Source: Carboxylicivirga caseinilyticus (lineage in GTDB: Bacteria > Bacteroidota > Bacteroidia > Bacteroidales > Marinilabiliaceae). From it: a stretch of 53,152 nucleotides of DNA. The notes beneath the pieces are model-generated. The model was not told where the DNA came from. It ran no database searches and worked only from the letters and a program-made list of their open reading frames with translations. Positions 10,835-19,446 of the stretch are shown piece by piece. The DNA lies in contig JAFMVE010000041.1 of assembly GCA_025499705.1 (NCBI GenBank), positions 1 to 53,152 on the forward strand, read 5' to 3'. A program made the translations under genes and the position numbers. Position 1 is the first letter of the stretch. Each line of letters opens with the position of its first letter.

Positions 10835-13228
10835 TTAAGCCTTATAATGCTCGCTGTAATATTCAGCTGAATAATATCCGTATCCTCTCTCGGTTAATGA
10901 TACATCATTCAGTAGAATTCCAATTTTAGCAACATCTTCTTCCATTAAATTTTCAATGGTTAATGACATGTGTTCTTTAAGTGTATAATTAGCTCTAACC
11001 ACAAAAAGGTTAAAATCAGACTCCTGCATCAACATCCTTGCATCAGCCACCAATCCTATAGGCGGTGAATCCACAACGATTACATCGAAATGCTTTCTCA
11101 AGTATGCAAATAGCTCTTTTGGCCCACCACCTGATAATAATTCACTTGGATTAGGAGGAATCGGTCCTGCAGGAACAACATAAAGATTCTTGTAATCTGT
11201 TGAATATATAATATTTTCAACATGTTCTTCGTCAATCAAATAGTTTGACAAACCAGGCTTATCGATTAGCTGAAATAAAGCACTTAATCGAGGTTTGCGC
11301 AAATCAAAACCAAGCAAAACTGTTTTTTTACCAGATATAGCAAACACGGAGGCCAGATTCTCAGCACAAAAAGTTTTTCCTTCTCCGGTATTGGTACTTG
11401 TTAATGTAATCACCTTAGCATCATGATCATTATTCATGTACTTCAATTTTGTACGAATAGCCCTGAATGATTCACTTATCACCGAATGCGGATAATCATT
11501 TATCACATTATTAACACCATCCTTATTGTGCACAACCGTTCCAACAATTGATAACCCGGGAGCTAAATAATGCACATCATCTTTATTTCGAACCTTGGTA
11601 TTCAAAAATTCTTTTAAAGCAATAAAAGCAGAAGGAAGAACCAAAGCCAGAAGAAATCCTTTTTGATAGTTACTCTTTTTAGTCGGTGAAATGATTGCCG
11701 ATATACTGGCACTATCAATAATTTCATTGTCAGGAACATTGCTAGCTTTGGCAATTTGAGTCTCCGATTGTTTTTGTAGTAAAAACGTATAAATAGCGTC
11801 GTTTAATTTATAGGTTCTTTCAATTTTTAAATAAGTCTTCTCTAAATCAGGCAACTGATCCATATCTACCACAATATCTTTTAATTTGTTGTGATATTTT
11901 TGTTGCTCAAGATCCAGACTTCTTAGTACCTGATTTATTCCCTTTTGCAGATTTTCCTTGGTAACCTCTATCTTACTTTCCAAACTTCTCAGATATTGAT
12001 TATTCTTTTCTACAGCACTTAAAAGAATCTCCTTTTCCTCTTCGTAAGATATCAATTGCATCACCAACTGATTAATAAACCCTGTATTTTCATCATTCAC
12101 TGCCGGTAACATATATTCCTCTATATCGGAAGCATTATCAAGATTGTCCTGCAAAAATTTATAATACGACTGTTGCATTTCCAACATTTTCACTTCTTTC
12201 TCAGCATCAAAATATTGCTCCGCCAACCGTTGCGAAAACTCAGAAGGTCCCATAAACCGGTTGTCTTTTCTATATTTCAGTAAGCTATTTTGTACCTTAT
12301 CCAATGTATCTGAAATATTCTCCAGCTGCGCATTTATGAAAGCCAATGAACGAGTTGCCATGTTATTTTTTTGTTCCAGATTATACTCCAGAATAACTTC
12401 GCACAAGGCATCTAAAAACACAGTCAATTTTTCATGGCTTGTTCCTGTAGCTGATATATAAATAATACTAGATCCTTCGCGGTAGGCACTCACCCCTAAC
12501 CTCGACCTGTACTGATTCGCTAACTGATCATTAGTATTGAATACAAAGTGATACACTTTATCATTTGTAAAAGAATAAGATGAAGGTAAAATTCGAAATG
12601 AAAAATGATTATTTGTTATCCATTCTCCGAACTTTACATTCTGCTCAAACTTAACCGGACCAGAGCTTCCTGCTCGCTTCTCACCATTATAAATAAAAAG
12701 CTGTCCACCTTCTGATTCAACATTTACATTGACTTCATCGTTCGAAATATAACTGACCTTAATTGGTGTATTTAATAATTGAGGATGCAAAGAATCAAAT
12801 TCCACCACAAATGGTTTACTATAATATAGTTCACTATCTTTAAAATTACCTTCAATCATATAGGTAACTCCAAAATCCAGACGATCAATAGCCTTTTTAA
12901 CAAGCTTTTTTGATTTAATAACGAACATTTGATTTTCTACACTTCTTGCTTCGGGTGATAGTCCAAAGCCCTCGATTAATTCAGAACGGGTAATTGAACG
13001 CTGGTCATCGCCTTTCAATAAAAGTGTGGCACGCGCCTGGTAAACCGGCACAGTATAACGATGATAAATATACACCGAACCGATACAAAGAGGTAATGAT
13101 ATTAGAAATAAATACCAGTTTTTTCTGAGAAGAAATAGAATCCTTTTTAAGTCAAATAGATTATCGCTTGATTTACCTTTGTGAGGCTGATGCGCCATTG
13201 ATATATTGCTTTTCTCGCCTGATGTCAT
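10835..13228 (-). CDS. Wzc-like exopolysaccharide tyrosine autokinase
   Basis: Polysaccharide co-polymerase and BY-kinase that controls export and chain length of capsule or exopolysaccharide. About 797 residues: Wzz domain with a first transmembrane segment (WYLFLISLPLCIGSVYIYHR), a long periplasmic coiled-coil region, a second membrane segment (GFLLALVLPSAFIAL), then the cytoplasmic kinase with Walker A TSTNTGEGKTF, Walker A' LGFDLRKPRLS and Walker B DVIVVDSPP. The tail is Tyr-rich (GYGYYSAEYYSEHY), the expected autophosphorylation cluster. The frame is open to 13249 using TTG, but a TATATTTG box covers that codon, so the ATG at 13228 (or 13198, MAHQPHKG) is preferred. No wza or wzy genes are in the window. 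Confidence 0.9.
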   Translation of the reverse strand: MTSGEKSNISMAHQPHKGKSSDNLFDLKRILFLLRKNWYLFLISLPLCIGSVYIYHRYTVPVYQARATLLLKGDDQRSITRSELIEGFGLSPEARSVENQMFVIKSKKLVKKAIDRLDFGVTYMIEGNFKDSELYYSKPFVVEFDSLHPQLLNTPIKVSYISNDEVNVNVESEGGQLFIYNGEKRAGSSGPVKFEQNVKFGEWITNNHFSFRILPSSYSFTNDKVYHFVFNTNDQLANQYRSRLGVSAYREGSSIIYISATGTSHEKLTVFLDALCEVILEYNLEQKNNMATRSLAFINAQLENISDTLDKVQNSLLKYRKDNRFMGPSEFSQRLAEQYFDAEKEVKMLEMQQSYYKFLQDNLDNASDIEEYMLPAVNDENTGFINQLVMQLISYEEEKEILLSAVEKNNQYLRSLESKIEVTKENLQKGINQVLRSLDLEQQKYHNKLKDIVVDMDQLPDLEKTYLKIERTYKLNDAIYTFLLQKQSETQIAKASNVPDNEIIDSASISAIISPTKKSNYQKGFLLALVLPSAFIALKEFLNTKVRNKDDVHYLAPGLSIVGTVVHNKDGVNNVINDYPHSVISESFRAIRTKLKYMNNDHDAKVITLTSTNTGEGKTFCAENLASVFAISGKKTVLLGFDLRKPRLSALFQLIDKPGLSNYLIDEEHVENIIYSTDYKNLYVVPAGPIPPNPSELLSGGGPKELFAYLRKHFDVIVVDSPPIGLVADARMLMQESDFNLFVVRANYTLKEHMSLTIENLMEEDVAKIGILLNDVSLTERGYGYYSAEYYSEHYKA

Positions 13229-13246
13229 AGAATTTGTTTTGCAAGG

Positions 13247-13254
13247 CAAATATA
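13247..13254 (-). promoter_or_regulatory. Candidate -7 element for the Wzc-like gene
   Basis: The minus strand reads TATATTTG (TAnnTTTG consensus) 19-26 bases before the ATG at 13228. No good -33 box is placed 19 bp upstream. It argues that the kinase can be transcribed separately from the gene upstream. Confidence 0.35.
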
Positions 13255-13308
13255 ATTATTTTAAATGATGGTAATAATTTATAAATAAATGCTACTCATT
13301 ACCTATCA

Positions 13309-14634
13309 TTAAACAGGACTTCTATATAAATATTTACCACAACAACCTTCTTTAGTAAAATTTTCCCCATCATAAACCATATTACCCCGGGCAAAAACAA
13401 AATCAGGGCGACCATGCAGCTTTATACTCTTACTTTCACCTTTCATTCCTACAGGAAAATTACAATATAAATTCCTCTCAAAATCAGGATCCCAGATTAC
13501 GATATCAGCATCTGCTCCTATCTTCAATACACCTTTTTTAGGATAAAGACCAAATAATTTTGACTGCCTGCCAGAAACAATTGAAGCAAATTCTGAAATA
13601 GTAATATTTCCTTCAACAACACCGGCAGTATAAACAACTGAAAGAAAATTCTTCAATAAAAAAAACTCATCAGGCCGATTATTAACCTGACTGTCTTTCA
13701 CAATTCCTTCTCCTGATAAATTTATTAAAGGACGGGCTAAAAAATAATGAGGCTCATGTAGCAGCTCCCATAATTTATCAGTTGGTATTAATGTTAAACG
13801 ATTAGCCAGTGAAAAACCTGAGAAAATAGAGTCCTCATTGACTTCATACCGATCCTGCCCTCCAATATTATATGGAAAAACTAATTCCGCTGTAATCAGT
13901 CCATACTCCTTAAATTCATCAATTATATCCAATTGCTCCTTAAAACTCAGTCCAAGAAGACATAACCGACATCCGTACTTAATAATTTTACTAATAATAA
14001 ATCTGAATTGCCTCAAGTGCTCATCGATCGACTCCTTGTATTTCACATCCAATTCCGGATGACCGTACCCTATTATTTCAGGCTGCTGCATTTCAAGTAC
14101 AATAACCAAATCGAAATAAGCAATTACCTGTAATAATTCATCAAGCTTTGCCTGGCTGTATGATTCCAATAAGGGCCACTGAAGAAAGAATGATGTAATC
14201 CCCTCGTGCGAATAGCAATAATCAATATCTTTCGCCGTCATCCCTTCCCACCCCTGCAATGCAAGATGAAAACTATAATCAGGTACAACAAAAAACTTTT
14301 TATTCCGTCGATTAATTAATTCACTAGTAGCATTTAATGAATAACCTGGCATCATTGTCTCAATAATGGCTGTTGTTCCACCCATCACTTCAGCCTGATT
14401 AAATCTCACCTGTATATCACTCTCTACCTGACACAACTCACCAAAAGATATACTTGTATCAATAGCTCCAGGCAACAGATATTTTCCTCCAGCATCAATC
14501 ACAGGAGTTTCAGGCTCAGGTCTTTCCAAACCATTACCAATAGCAACAATCTTATTATTGCCAATTAACAAATCGCTCTCCACCACCTCATCATCACTTA
14601 TAATTTTACCATTCTTTATGAGTACATAATCCAT
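13309..14634 (-). CDS. Dihydropyrimidinase/dihydroorotase-like pseudoenzyme
   Basis: A 441-residue amidohydrolase-superfamily protein with the whole fold recognisable: N-terminal beta-sandwich (VLIKNGKIISDDEV), PGAID strand, GGTTAIIETMMP, and the C-terminal KKGVLKIGADADIVIWDPDF block followed by the hydantoinase-type tail ending near GKYLYRSP. The metal ligands are gone: the HxH position reads DTSISF, the carboxylated-Lys position reads GITSFFLQWP, the third and fourth His positions read IVLEMQQP and LCLLGLS. A binuclear zinc hydrolase activity is therefore not expected; compare animal CRMPs, inactive dihydropyrimidinase relatives. The frame is open to 14745, but homology begins at the ATG at 14634. 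It lies 80 bases upstream of the Wzc-like kinase on the same strand. Its real role is unknown. Confidence 0.8.
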   Translation of the reverse strand: MDYVLIKNGKIISDDEVVESDLLIGNNKIVAIGNGLERPEPETPVIDAGGKYLLPGAIDTSISFGELCQVESDIQVRFNQAEVMGGTTAIIETMMPGYSLNATSELINRRNKKFFVVPDYSFHLALQGWEGMTAKDIDYCYSHEGITSFFLQWPLLESYSQAKLDELLQVIAYFDLVIVLEMQQPEIIGYGHPELDVKYKESIDEHLRQFRFIISKIIKYGCRLCLLGLSFKEQLDIIDEFKEYGLITAELVFPYNIGGQDRYEVNEDSIFSGFSLANRLTLIPTDKLWELLHEPHYFLARPLINLSGEGIVKDSQVNNRPDEFFLLKNFLSVVYTAGVVEGNITISEFASIVSGRQSKLFGLYPKKGVLKIGADADIVIWDPDFERNLYCNFPVGMKGESKSIKLHGRPDFVFARGNMVYDGENFTKEGCCGKYLYRSPV

Positions 14635-14732
14635 AACAAGGTGTTTTATACCAAGATAAATATTTCCGTTAAGCTTTGCAAAAACAACACTGAATGTTGC
14701 CATCAAATTAACGTTAAGAAATCTTACGAACG

Positions 14733-14763
14733 TTTCGCACTCCACTTAAAAGCATTAGTTTTG
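14733..14763 (+). promoter_or_regulatory. Promoter of the EamA transporter gene
   Basis: TAGTTTTG at 14756-14763 matches TAnnTTTG, and TTTC at 14733-14736 (one mismatch to TTTG) lies 19 bp upstream. Transcription would start near 14770, which excludes the upstream in-frame ATG at 14641 and supports the start at 14782. Confidence 0.45.
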
Positions 14764-14781
14764 CGAAAATTTTTTCTGACC

Positions 14782-15678
14782 ATGTGGTTTTTATACGCTA
14801 TTGTTTCTGCCCTCTTTTTAGGTATTTATGATGTTTTGAAGAAAGTATCGGTTAACGATAATGCTGTATTTCCAGTATTATTAGTAAGCACCATGTCTTC
14901 TGCATTTTTATTTCTTCCCGTTTTTATTTTATCCAATAATGGAATTTTAAATGAAGGCGATTTACTCTTTATTCCTCATGCTGACGGAAAAACTCATCTT
15001 TTCATTTTTGCCAAGGCAGTTTTGGTTCTCACCTCATGGATCTTTTCCTTTTTTGCATTAAAACATCTACCATTAACTGTTGTAAGTCCAATCAGAGCTA
15101 CTGGGCCTTTATGGACTTTAATCGGAGCTATTTTAATTTTTGGTGAACAACTAAATATGCTTCAATGGATTGGATTAATCATAACTCTTGCTTTTTTCTA
15201 TCTTTTTTCAACCATTGGTAAACTAGAAGGTCTTTCTTTAAAAAACAATAAATGGTTTTGGTTTATTATTCTGGCAACCCTTACCGGCGCTGCAAGTGGT
15301 TTGTATGATAAATATCTGATGACCAACCTCGACCGCATGGCTGTGCAAAGCTGGTTTTCTGTTTATCAGGCTCTTTTAATGGTTCCAATTGTATATTTAG
15401 TATGGTATCCACAGCGTTCAAAACACAGTCCTTTTAAATTTCGTTGGAGTATACCTCTGGTTGGAATAATGCTGGTAATTGCCGACTTTGCATATTTTTA
15501 TGCATTAAGCAATCCCGAAGCACTTATTTCTGTAATTTCTGCCCTTCGCAGAGGAAGTGTAATTATTGCTTTTGTATTCGGCGCTATCCTGTTTAAGGAA
15601 AAAAATATCAAACAAAAAGCAATCTACCTCACTGGTATTTTAACAGGTATTCTACTTCTGCTTCTGGGTTCAATGTAG
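14782..15678 (+). CDS. EamA/DMT-superfamily inner-membrane transporter
   Basis: A 298-residue integral membrane protein with about ten hydrophobic segments, in two EamA repeats: the first from MWFLYAIVSALFLGIYDVLK, the second from WFWFIILATLTGAASGLYDKY. The paired G-x-YD motifs (LGIYDVLKK and SGLYDKYLM) in the first helix of each half mark the internal duplication. The family moves metabolites such as amino acids or nucleotide-derived compounds; substrate is not predictable here. The reading frame is open from 14641, but residues before 14782 are not membrane-like and would lie before the candidate transcription start. It is divergent from the dihydropyrimidinase-like gene and is followed by 660 bases of non-coding DNA. 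Confidence 0.83.
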   Translation: MWFLYAIVSALFLGIYDVLKKVSVNDNAVFPVLLVSTMSSAFLFLPVFILSNNGILNEGDLLFIPHADGKTHLFIFAKAVLVLTSWIFSFFALKHLPLTVVSPIRATGPLWTLIGAILIFGEQLNMLQWIGLIITLAFFYLFSTIGKLEGLSLKNNKWFWFIILATLTGAASGLYDKYLMTNLDRMAVQSWFSVYQALLMVPIVYLVWYPQRSKHSPFKFRWSIPLVGIMLVIADFAYFYALSNPEALISVISALRRGSVIIAFVFGAILFKEKNIKQKAIYLTGILTGILLLLLGSM

Positions 15679-16141
15679 ATAACTCAAACCTTTAAAATGA
15701 GTCTCAAATTTTGTAATCTAAAATCTGACTGCCCGATTTCGAACAAGCACTTGTATCATAACCGAACAAAGATTAGCAGGTGACAGAACACCATGAATTT
15801 AACTAACACATTGATATCATTACCATTACAAAACATGGCACATCAATTGTAAATTCATTCTGCGGTTTGCAAAGGCAAATACCGGAAAATGCAAATAGTA
15901 CACACAACTAAGCTTAACCGGACAGAAAGTTTAAACTTTCAAATTCATTAAATTACTGCCAAGGTAAAATGAAGAGTGACCCACTCAAGAAAATGGCGAT
16001 TTCTTAACACTTGCAGAACGAACTGAAATGTAGAACACATTTTCGTTCTAACTTCATTTCAACCCCAGGCGATCGCTTGTAAGATTAAAGTGCACAATTC
16101 TAGTGTTTTGGCGATAAAGGTGCAATTTCTCTTCAGGCAAG
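15679..16141. other. Non-coding region with hairpins and short repeats
   Basis: No supported gene. Visible structures: GGTG/CACC hairpin (15779-15792), CGGTTTGC with GCAAA-TA-CCG (15863-15884), the 16-base perfect palindrome GAAAGTTTAAACTTTC (15925-15940), and a two-part stem AGAACGAA / TTCGTTCT enclosing AATGT / ACATT (16015-16049). Three GGCGAT blocks (15995, 16068, 16110) precede TTAACACTTGCA, AAAGTGCACAATT (16087-16099) and AAAGGTGCAATTT (16116-16128). The last two look like the tandem terminal repeats of IS21-type elements, so part may be an insertion-sequence remnant; no transposase is left. A structured RNA is the other reading, as a strong terminator follows. Confidence 0.45.
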
Positions 16142-16179
16142 GAGGCTGATACCCAACCCTAGTACAGCCTCTTTTTTTT
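16142..16179 (+). terminator. Strong rho-independent terminator without an upstream ORF
   Basis: GAGGCTG (16142-16148) pairs with CAGCCTC (16165-16171), followed by eight T. The nearest plus-strand gene ends 463 bases earlier, so either a long 3' UTR of the transporter gene or a non-coding transcript ends here. Confidence 0.78.
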
Positions 16180-16202
16180 AAACACTCCTTAATGTTAAAT
16201 AT

Positions 16203-16244
16203 CCCCAATGCACTAGCCTCTTTTGAGGCTTTTGTTTTTTGGGG
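16203..16244 (+). terminator. Second tandem terminator
   Basis: AGCCTC, TTTT loop, GAGGCT (16215-16230) followed by TTTGTTTTTT. An outer CCCCAA / TTGGGG pair (16203-16208, 16239-16244) can extend it. The stem shares the GAGGCT/AGCCTC core with the terminator 40 bases upstream. Confidence 0.78.
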
Positions 16245-16283
16245 TAATTCACACTCAATAAATCGTTAATAAACTGTTAGTAT

Positions 16284-16302
16284 AATTCAATACCATTGAA
16301 TT
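16284..16302. promoter_or_regulatory. Operator-like inverted repeat at the TPR-operon promoter
   Basis: AATTCAAT, ACC, ATTGAATT: a perfect 8-bp inverted repeat with a 3-bp spacer. Its right arm runs into the -33 TTG at 16301, the usual place for a repressor site. No T run follows, so it is not a terminator. Confidence 0.45.
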
Positions 16303-16330
16303 GTAATAATTGAATTATTTAATATTTTTG
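16301..16330 (+). promoter_or_regulatory. Bacteroidota-type promoter of the TPR-DUF368-aroE operon
   Basis: TTG (16301-16303), 19 bp, TATTTTTG (16323-16330): both boxes and spacing fit. Transcription would begin near 16337, only a few bases before the first ATG (16342) and 17 before the second (16354). Confidence 0.55.
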
Positions 16331-16341
16331 TTGCATAAACA

Positions 16342-17748
16342 ATGATTAAATATATGCAGGATTTCTTGCACACAAACCATGATGATGTACTTGAGGCAGT
16401 AGAACGATTTGAAAGAATGATCAGTACTGACAAAGAAGTTTACTTCGATGTTCATCAGGTTGAAAATATTTTTGATTTCTATCTGGAAAAAAGTTTGCTT
16501 AAACAAGCTGAACAGATACTTCAAATAGGATTGCGACAACACCCTCAATCCACCACCCTCCTTGTGAAAAAAGCTGGTCTTTTGGCCGATGACAATCACT
16601 TGGACGAAGCCCTTGATTTATTATTACAGGTTGCTCCGATTGAAAACACCAATACCGAAGTTTTCATCACCATGGGATGGGTACTGCTTCAAAAGAATGA
16701 CATTGCCAAAGCGGTTAAATATTTTAAAAAAGCTGTTAACCTTGCGTTTGATGACGAAGAAGATATTTTGCTTGAAATATCATATAATTTAAATCAATCA
16801 GAAGTTTATACTGAAGCTGTATATTTTCTTGAAGAATTGATACAAAAATACCCTAATAATACCAACGCTTTATTTGAGTTGGCTTTTGCACTTGATAAAA
16901 TAGGAGAAAGAACCAAAAGCATCAGCATTTACGAGAAGCTTCTTGAGATAGATCCTTTCTCAGAAAATGCCTGGTACAACATTGGTATTTTATATAATAA
17001 GGAAGATCGTTTTATTGAGGCCAGTCAGGCATATGATTTTACCTTAGCCATTAACCCATATCATAGCGAGGCATACTTTAACAAAGGTAATAGCCTGGCA
17101 CATAAAGGATGTTTTGCTGAGGCTCTGGATGCATATATAGAACATGTAAGTCTGATTAAAGATGTAGTTCTTACCTATCAATACATTGCTGATTGCTGGG
17201 AACAACTTGGGAACTATGATATGGCAATTCGCTTTTATCGCCTGGTAACAAAAGAACTACCTGAAAGCGGTGATGCCTGGTATGGCATTGGAACAGCCCT
17301 GATGGAAAAAGAGGATTTCAAAAACGGACTGCAGGCCATTGATCAGGCCATATCCATTAATCCAATGAATGCCGATTACTGGTTTGCACATGCCCGTGGT
17401 TTATTTGAATTAGACCAGGCTGAGGATGCAACCCGCAGTCTTGAAAATGGATTAAATATTGATCCTGAAGAGCTAACCGGATGGATTGAGTTGATTAAAC
17501 TGAAAATGGGATTGGACAAGGATTTTATCCCTAAACAGTTCTTAGTAGAATTAAAAGAACAATACCCTGATATTGCAGCTGTTAGTTATTTGGCTGTTAT
17601 CATTCATTATCAATATTTGAATGACACAGACAATGCGGTTGAAGAATTAAAAACAGCACTGGATTTAGACTCCACATTATTAAGCTATTTATTGGAGGAA
17701 TTACCCACTTTACAATCCATCCCTGAATTCAAGTCAATTCTGCCTTAA
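16342..17748 (+). CDS. Cytoplasmic tetratricopeptide-repeat protein
   Basis: A 468-residue TPR protein with about ten repeats covering residues 60-430 (for example LLEIDPFSENAWYNIGILYN and AINPYHSEAYFNKGNSLAHK), and no signal peptide or membrane segment, so it should be cytoplasmic. No enzyme domain is seen; TPRs bind other proteins. The in-frame ATG at 16354 is an equally likely start, because the predicted transcription start lies only about 5 bases before 16342. It is the first gene of a likely operon with the DUF368 protein (28-base gap) and aroE. I know related proteins from many Bacteroidota, always as hypothetical TPR proteins next to these genes or similar ones; function unknown. Confidence 0.82.
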   Translation: MIKYMQDFLHTNHDDVLEAVERFERMISTDKEVYFDVHQVENIFDFYLEKSLLKQAEQILQIGLRQHPQSTTLLVKKAGLLADDNHLDEALDLLLQVAPIENTNTEVFITMGWVLLQKNDIAKAVKYFKKAVNLAFDDEEDILLEISYNLNQSEVYTEAVYFLEELIQKYPNNTNALFELAFALDKIGERTKSISIYEKLLEIDPFSENAWYNIGILYNKEDRFIEASQAYDFTLAINPYHSEAYFNKGNSLAHKGCFAEALDAYIEHVSLIKDVVLTYQYIADCWEQLGNYDMAIRFYRLVTKELPESGDAWYGIGTALMEKEDFKNGLQAIDQAISINPMNADYWFAHARGLFELDQAEDATRSLENGLNIDPEELTGWIELIKLKMGLDKDFIPKQFLVELKEQYPDIAAVSYLAVIIHYQYLNDTDNAVEELKTALDLDSTLLSYLLEELPTLQSIPEFKSILP

Positions 17749-17776
17749 CTTTTACAATACCATATATAAGCTACTT

Positions 17777-18697
17777 ATGAGTATGCCTAACATTACTTTT
17801 TATTTAAAAACTGCCTTAAAAGGAGCAGCCATGGGAGCAGCAAATGTTATTCCGGGTGTTTCAGGTGGAACTCTTGCCTTAATTACAGGAATCTTCGAAC
17901 GCCTGATAAATGCCATTAAGTCATTTGATGTTACTGCAATAAAACTGCTATTCTCAGGAAAATTTAAAGAATTTGCCAATCATATAGATCTTGGTTTTCT
18001 GGTTTCATTATTTGCCGGTATTGGATTAGCTATAATCTCACTGGCCAAGCTTTTTAAATACCTTTTCGAAAATCATCCAATTTATATCTGGGCATTTTTC
18101 TTTGGTCTGGTGTTGGCATCTGTATACTTCGTAGGCAAAACGGTGAAAAACTGGAATATATCCAGTATTATAAGTCTGTTAGTTGGAACTGGAGTAGCAA
18201 TTGCAATCTCTGTTTTAACACCCGCATCCGAAAACAGCTCATTTATTTACCTGATTATCTGCGGAGTTATTGCTATATGCAGTATGATACTCCCCGGACT
18301 CTCAGGTTCATTTGTTTTGATTCTACTAGGTAATTATCAATTGGTAATGATTAATGCTGTAAGTGAATTGAATCTGAAGGTACTTTTCCCAGTTGGATTA
18401 GGGGCAGGCGTTGGATTAATCGCTTTTTCTCATTTTCTGTCGTGGCTATTGAAAAAATATCATAATCAAACCATTGCCTTGCTGACTGGTTTTATTGCGG
18501 GATCGTTGGGAGTGCTTTGGCCATGGAAGGAACCTGTTACCAAAATATTTGGTGATAAAATCAAAACAGTTGGCTACGATTATAATTTTCCAGATATGAA
18601 TTTGAGCTTTCTTTTGGCCTTGTTTTTTATTATTTTAGGCATAGCAAGCATTGTTGCAACTGAATTAATTGCCAATAAAAAAAATCAAAACGCATAG
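17777..18697 (+). CDS. DUF368 polyprenyl-phosphate translocase (PopT family)
   Basis: A 306-residue polytopic inner-membrane protein with the two family signatures, NVIPGVSGGT (23-32) and ILPGLSGSF (about 171-179), one in each half of the inverted-repeat fold. DUF368 proteins have been reported as translocases that return undecaprenyl phosphate to the cytoplasmic face, recycling the lipid carrier for cell-wall and surface-polysaccharide synthesis. Roughly eight to ten membrane segments are visible. It lies 28 bases after the TPR gene and 2 bases before aroE, so all three are likely co-transcribed. An alternative ATG two codons downstream exists. Function is by family membership, not shown by the sequence itself. 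Confidence 0.87.
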   Translation: MSMPNITFYLKTALKGAAMGAANVIPGVSGGTLALITGIFERLINAIKSFDVTAIKLLFSGKFKEFANHIDLGFLVSLFAGIGLAIISLAKLFKYLFENHPIYIWAFFFGLVLASVYFVGKTVKNWNISSIISLLVGTGVAIAISVLTPASENSSFIYLIICGVIAICSMILPGLSGSFVLILLGNYQLVMINAVSELNLKVLFPVGLGAGVGLIAFSHFLSWLLKKYHNQTIALLTGFIAGSLGVLWPWKEPVTKIFGDKIKTVGYDYNFPDMNLSFLLALFFIILGIASIVATELIANKKNQNA

Positions 18698-18699
18698 TC

Positions 18700-19446
18700 A
18701 TGAAAACTTTTGGTCTGATCGGTTATCCTCTTGCTCAATCTTTTTCGTACAAATATTTCACTTCTAAATTCAAAAATGAGAACATTGACGCCCGTTTCCT
18801 GAATTTTGAAATACCAACAATTGAAGAATTTCCAAGCCTGATTGACCATCATCCATATATAGCAGGATTATCTGTTACCATTCCATACAAGGAAAAAGTT
18901 ATTCAGTACCTCAATGAATTGGATGTAACAGCAGAAAAAGTAGGAGCTGTTAATTCCATAAAAATTACCTGGAAAGATAAGAAACCCTACTTTAAAGGTT
19001 ATAATACCGATTTGATTGGTTTTAAAAATTCAATTTTACCATTTATAAAAGATCATCATAAAAAAGCTTTGGTATTGGGAACAGGTGGTGCAGCAAAAGC
19101 CGTAGCTCACGCCCTTGAGATGCTTGGCTTGGAATATAAATATGTCAGTAGAAAAGAGGATACTGATAATCTAATTAATTACTCCTCTCTTACACCTGAT
19201 ATTCTAGATGAATATAAGGTAATTGTTAATTCCACTCCGGTTGGTATGTATCCTAATATTGATGAGTGCCCGGATATTGATTACAATTGTATTGGTAAAA
19301 ACCACCTGCTTTTTGATTTAACTTACAATCCCGAGAACACGAAATTTATGCAGATGGGAGCAAAAAATGGTGCTGCCACTAAAAATGGACTGGAAATGCT
19401 TCACTTACAAGCAGAAGCTTCGTGGGCAATCTGGAACGATCTATAA
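18700..19446 (+). CDS. aroE: Shikimate dehydrogenase
   Basis: Reduces 3-dehydroshikimate to shikimate with NADPH in the aromatic amino-acid and chorismate pathway. The 248-residue protein has the substrate-binding N-terminal domain, with FGLIGYPLAQSFSYKYF (4-20) carrying the S-x-S-like shikimate motif, SVTIPYKEKV with the catalytic Lys, and YNTDLIGF with the catalytic Asp; the NADP domain follows with VLGTGGAAKAVA and NSTPVGMYP; and the C-terminal NGLEMLHLQAEASWAIW contains the conserved Gln. Slightly shorter than E. coli AroE, usual for Bacteroidota. The start follows the DUF368 stop by two bases. Its last 6 bases overlap the 3' end of the convergent truA. Confidence 0.93.
   Translation: MKTFGLIGYPLAQSFSYKYFTSKFKNENIDARFLNFEIPTIEEFPSLIDHHPYIAGLSVTIPYKEKVIQYLNELDVTAEKVGAVNSIKITWKDKKPYFKGYNTDLIGFKNSILPFIKDHHKKALVLGTGGAAKAVAHALEMLGLEYKYVSRKEDTDNLINYSSLTPDILDEYKVIVNSTPVGMYPNIDECPDIDYNCIGKNHLLFDLTYNPENTKFMQMGAKNGAATKNGLEMLHLQAEASWAIWNDL

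Noticed and set aside
14635-14781. Long starts of the two divergent genes at 14745 (minus) and 14641 (plus)
   Set aside because: They would overlap each other and have no family similarity; a good -7 box lies at 14756.
15679-16179. tmRNA, RNase P RNA, 6S RNA or SRP RNA
   Set aside because: None of the conserved blocks I know (for example GAGGAAAGTCCGG of RNase P, or the GGGGCTGA start of tmRNA) is present on either strand; 6S and SRP RNA could not be tested further.
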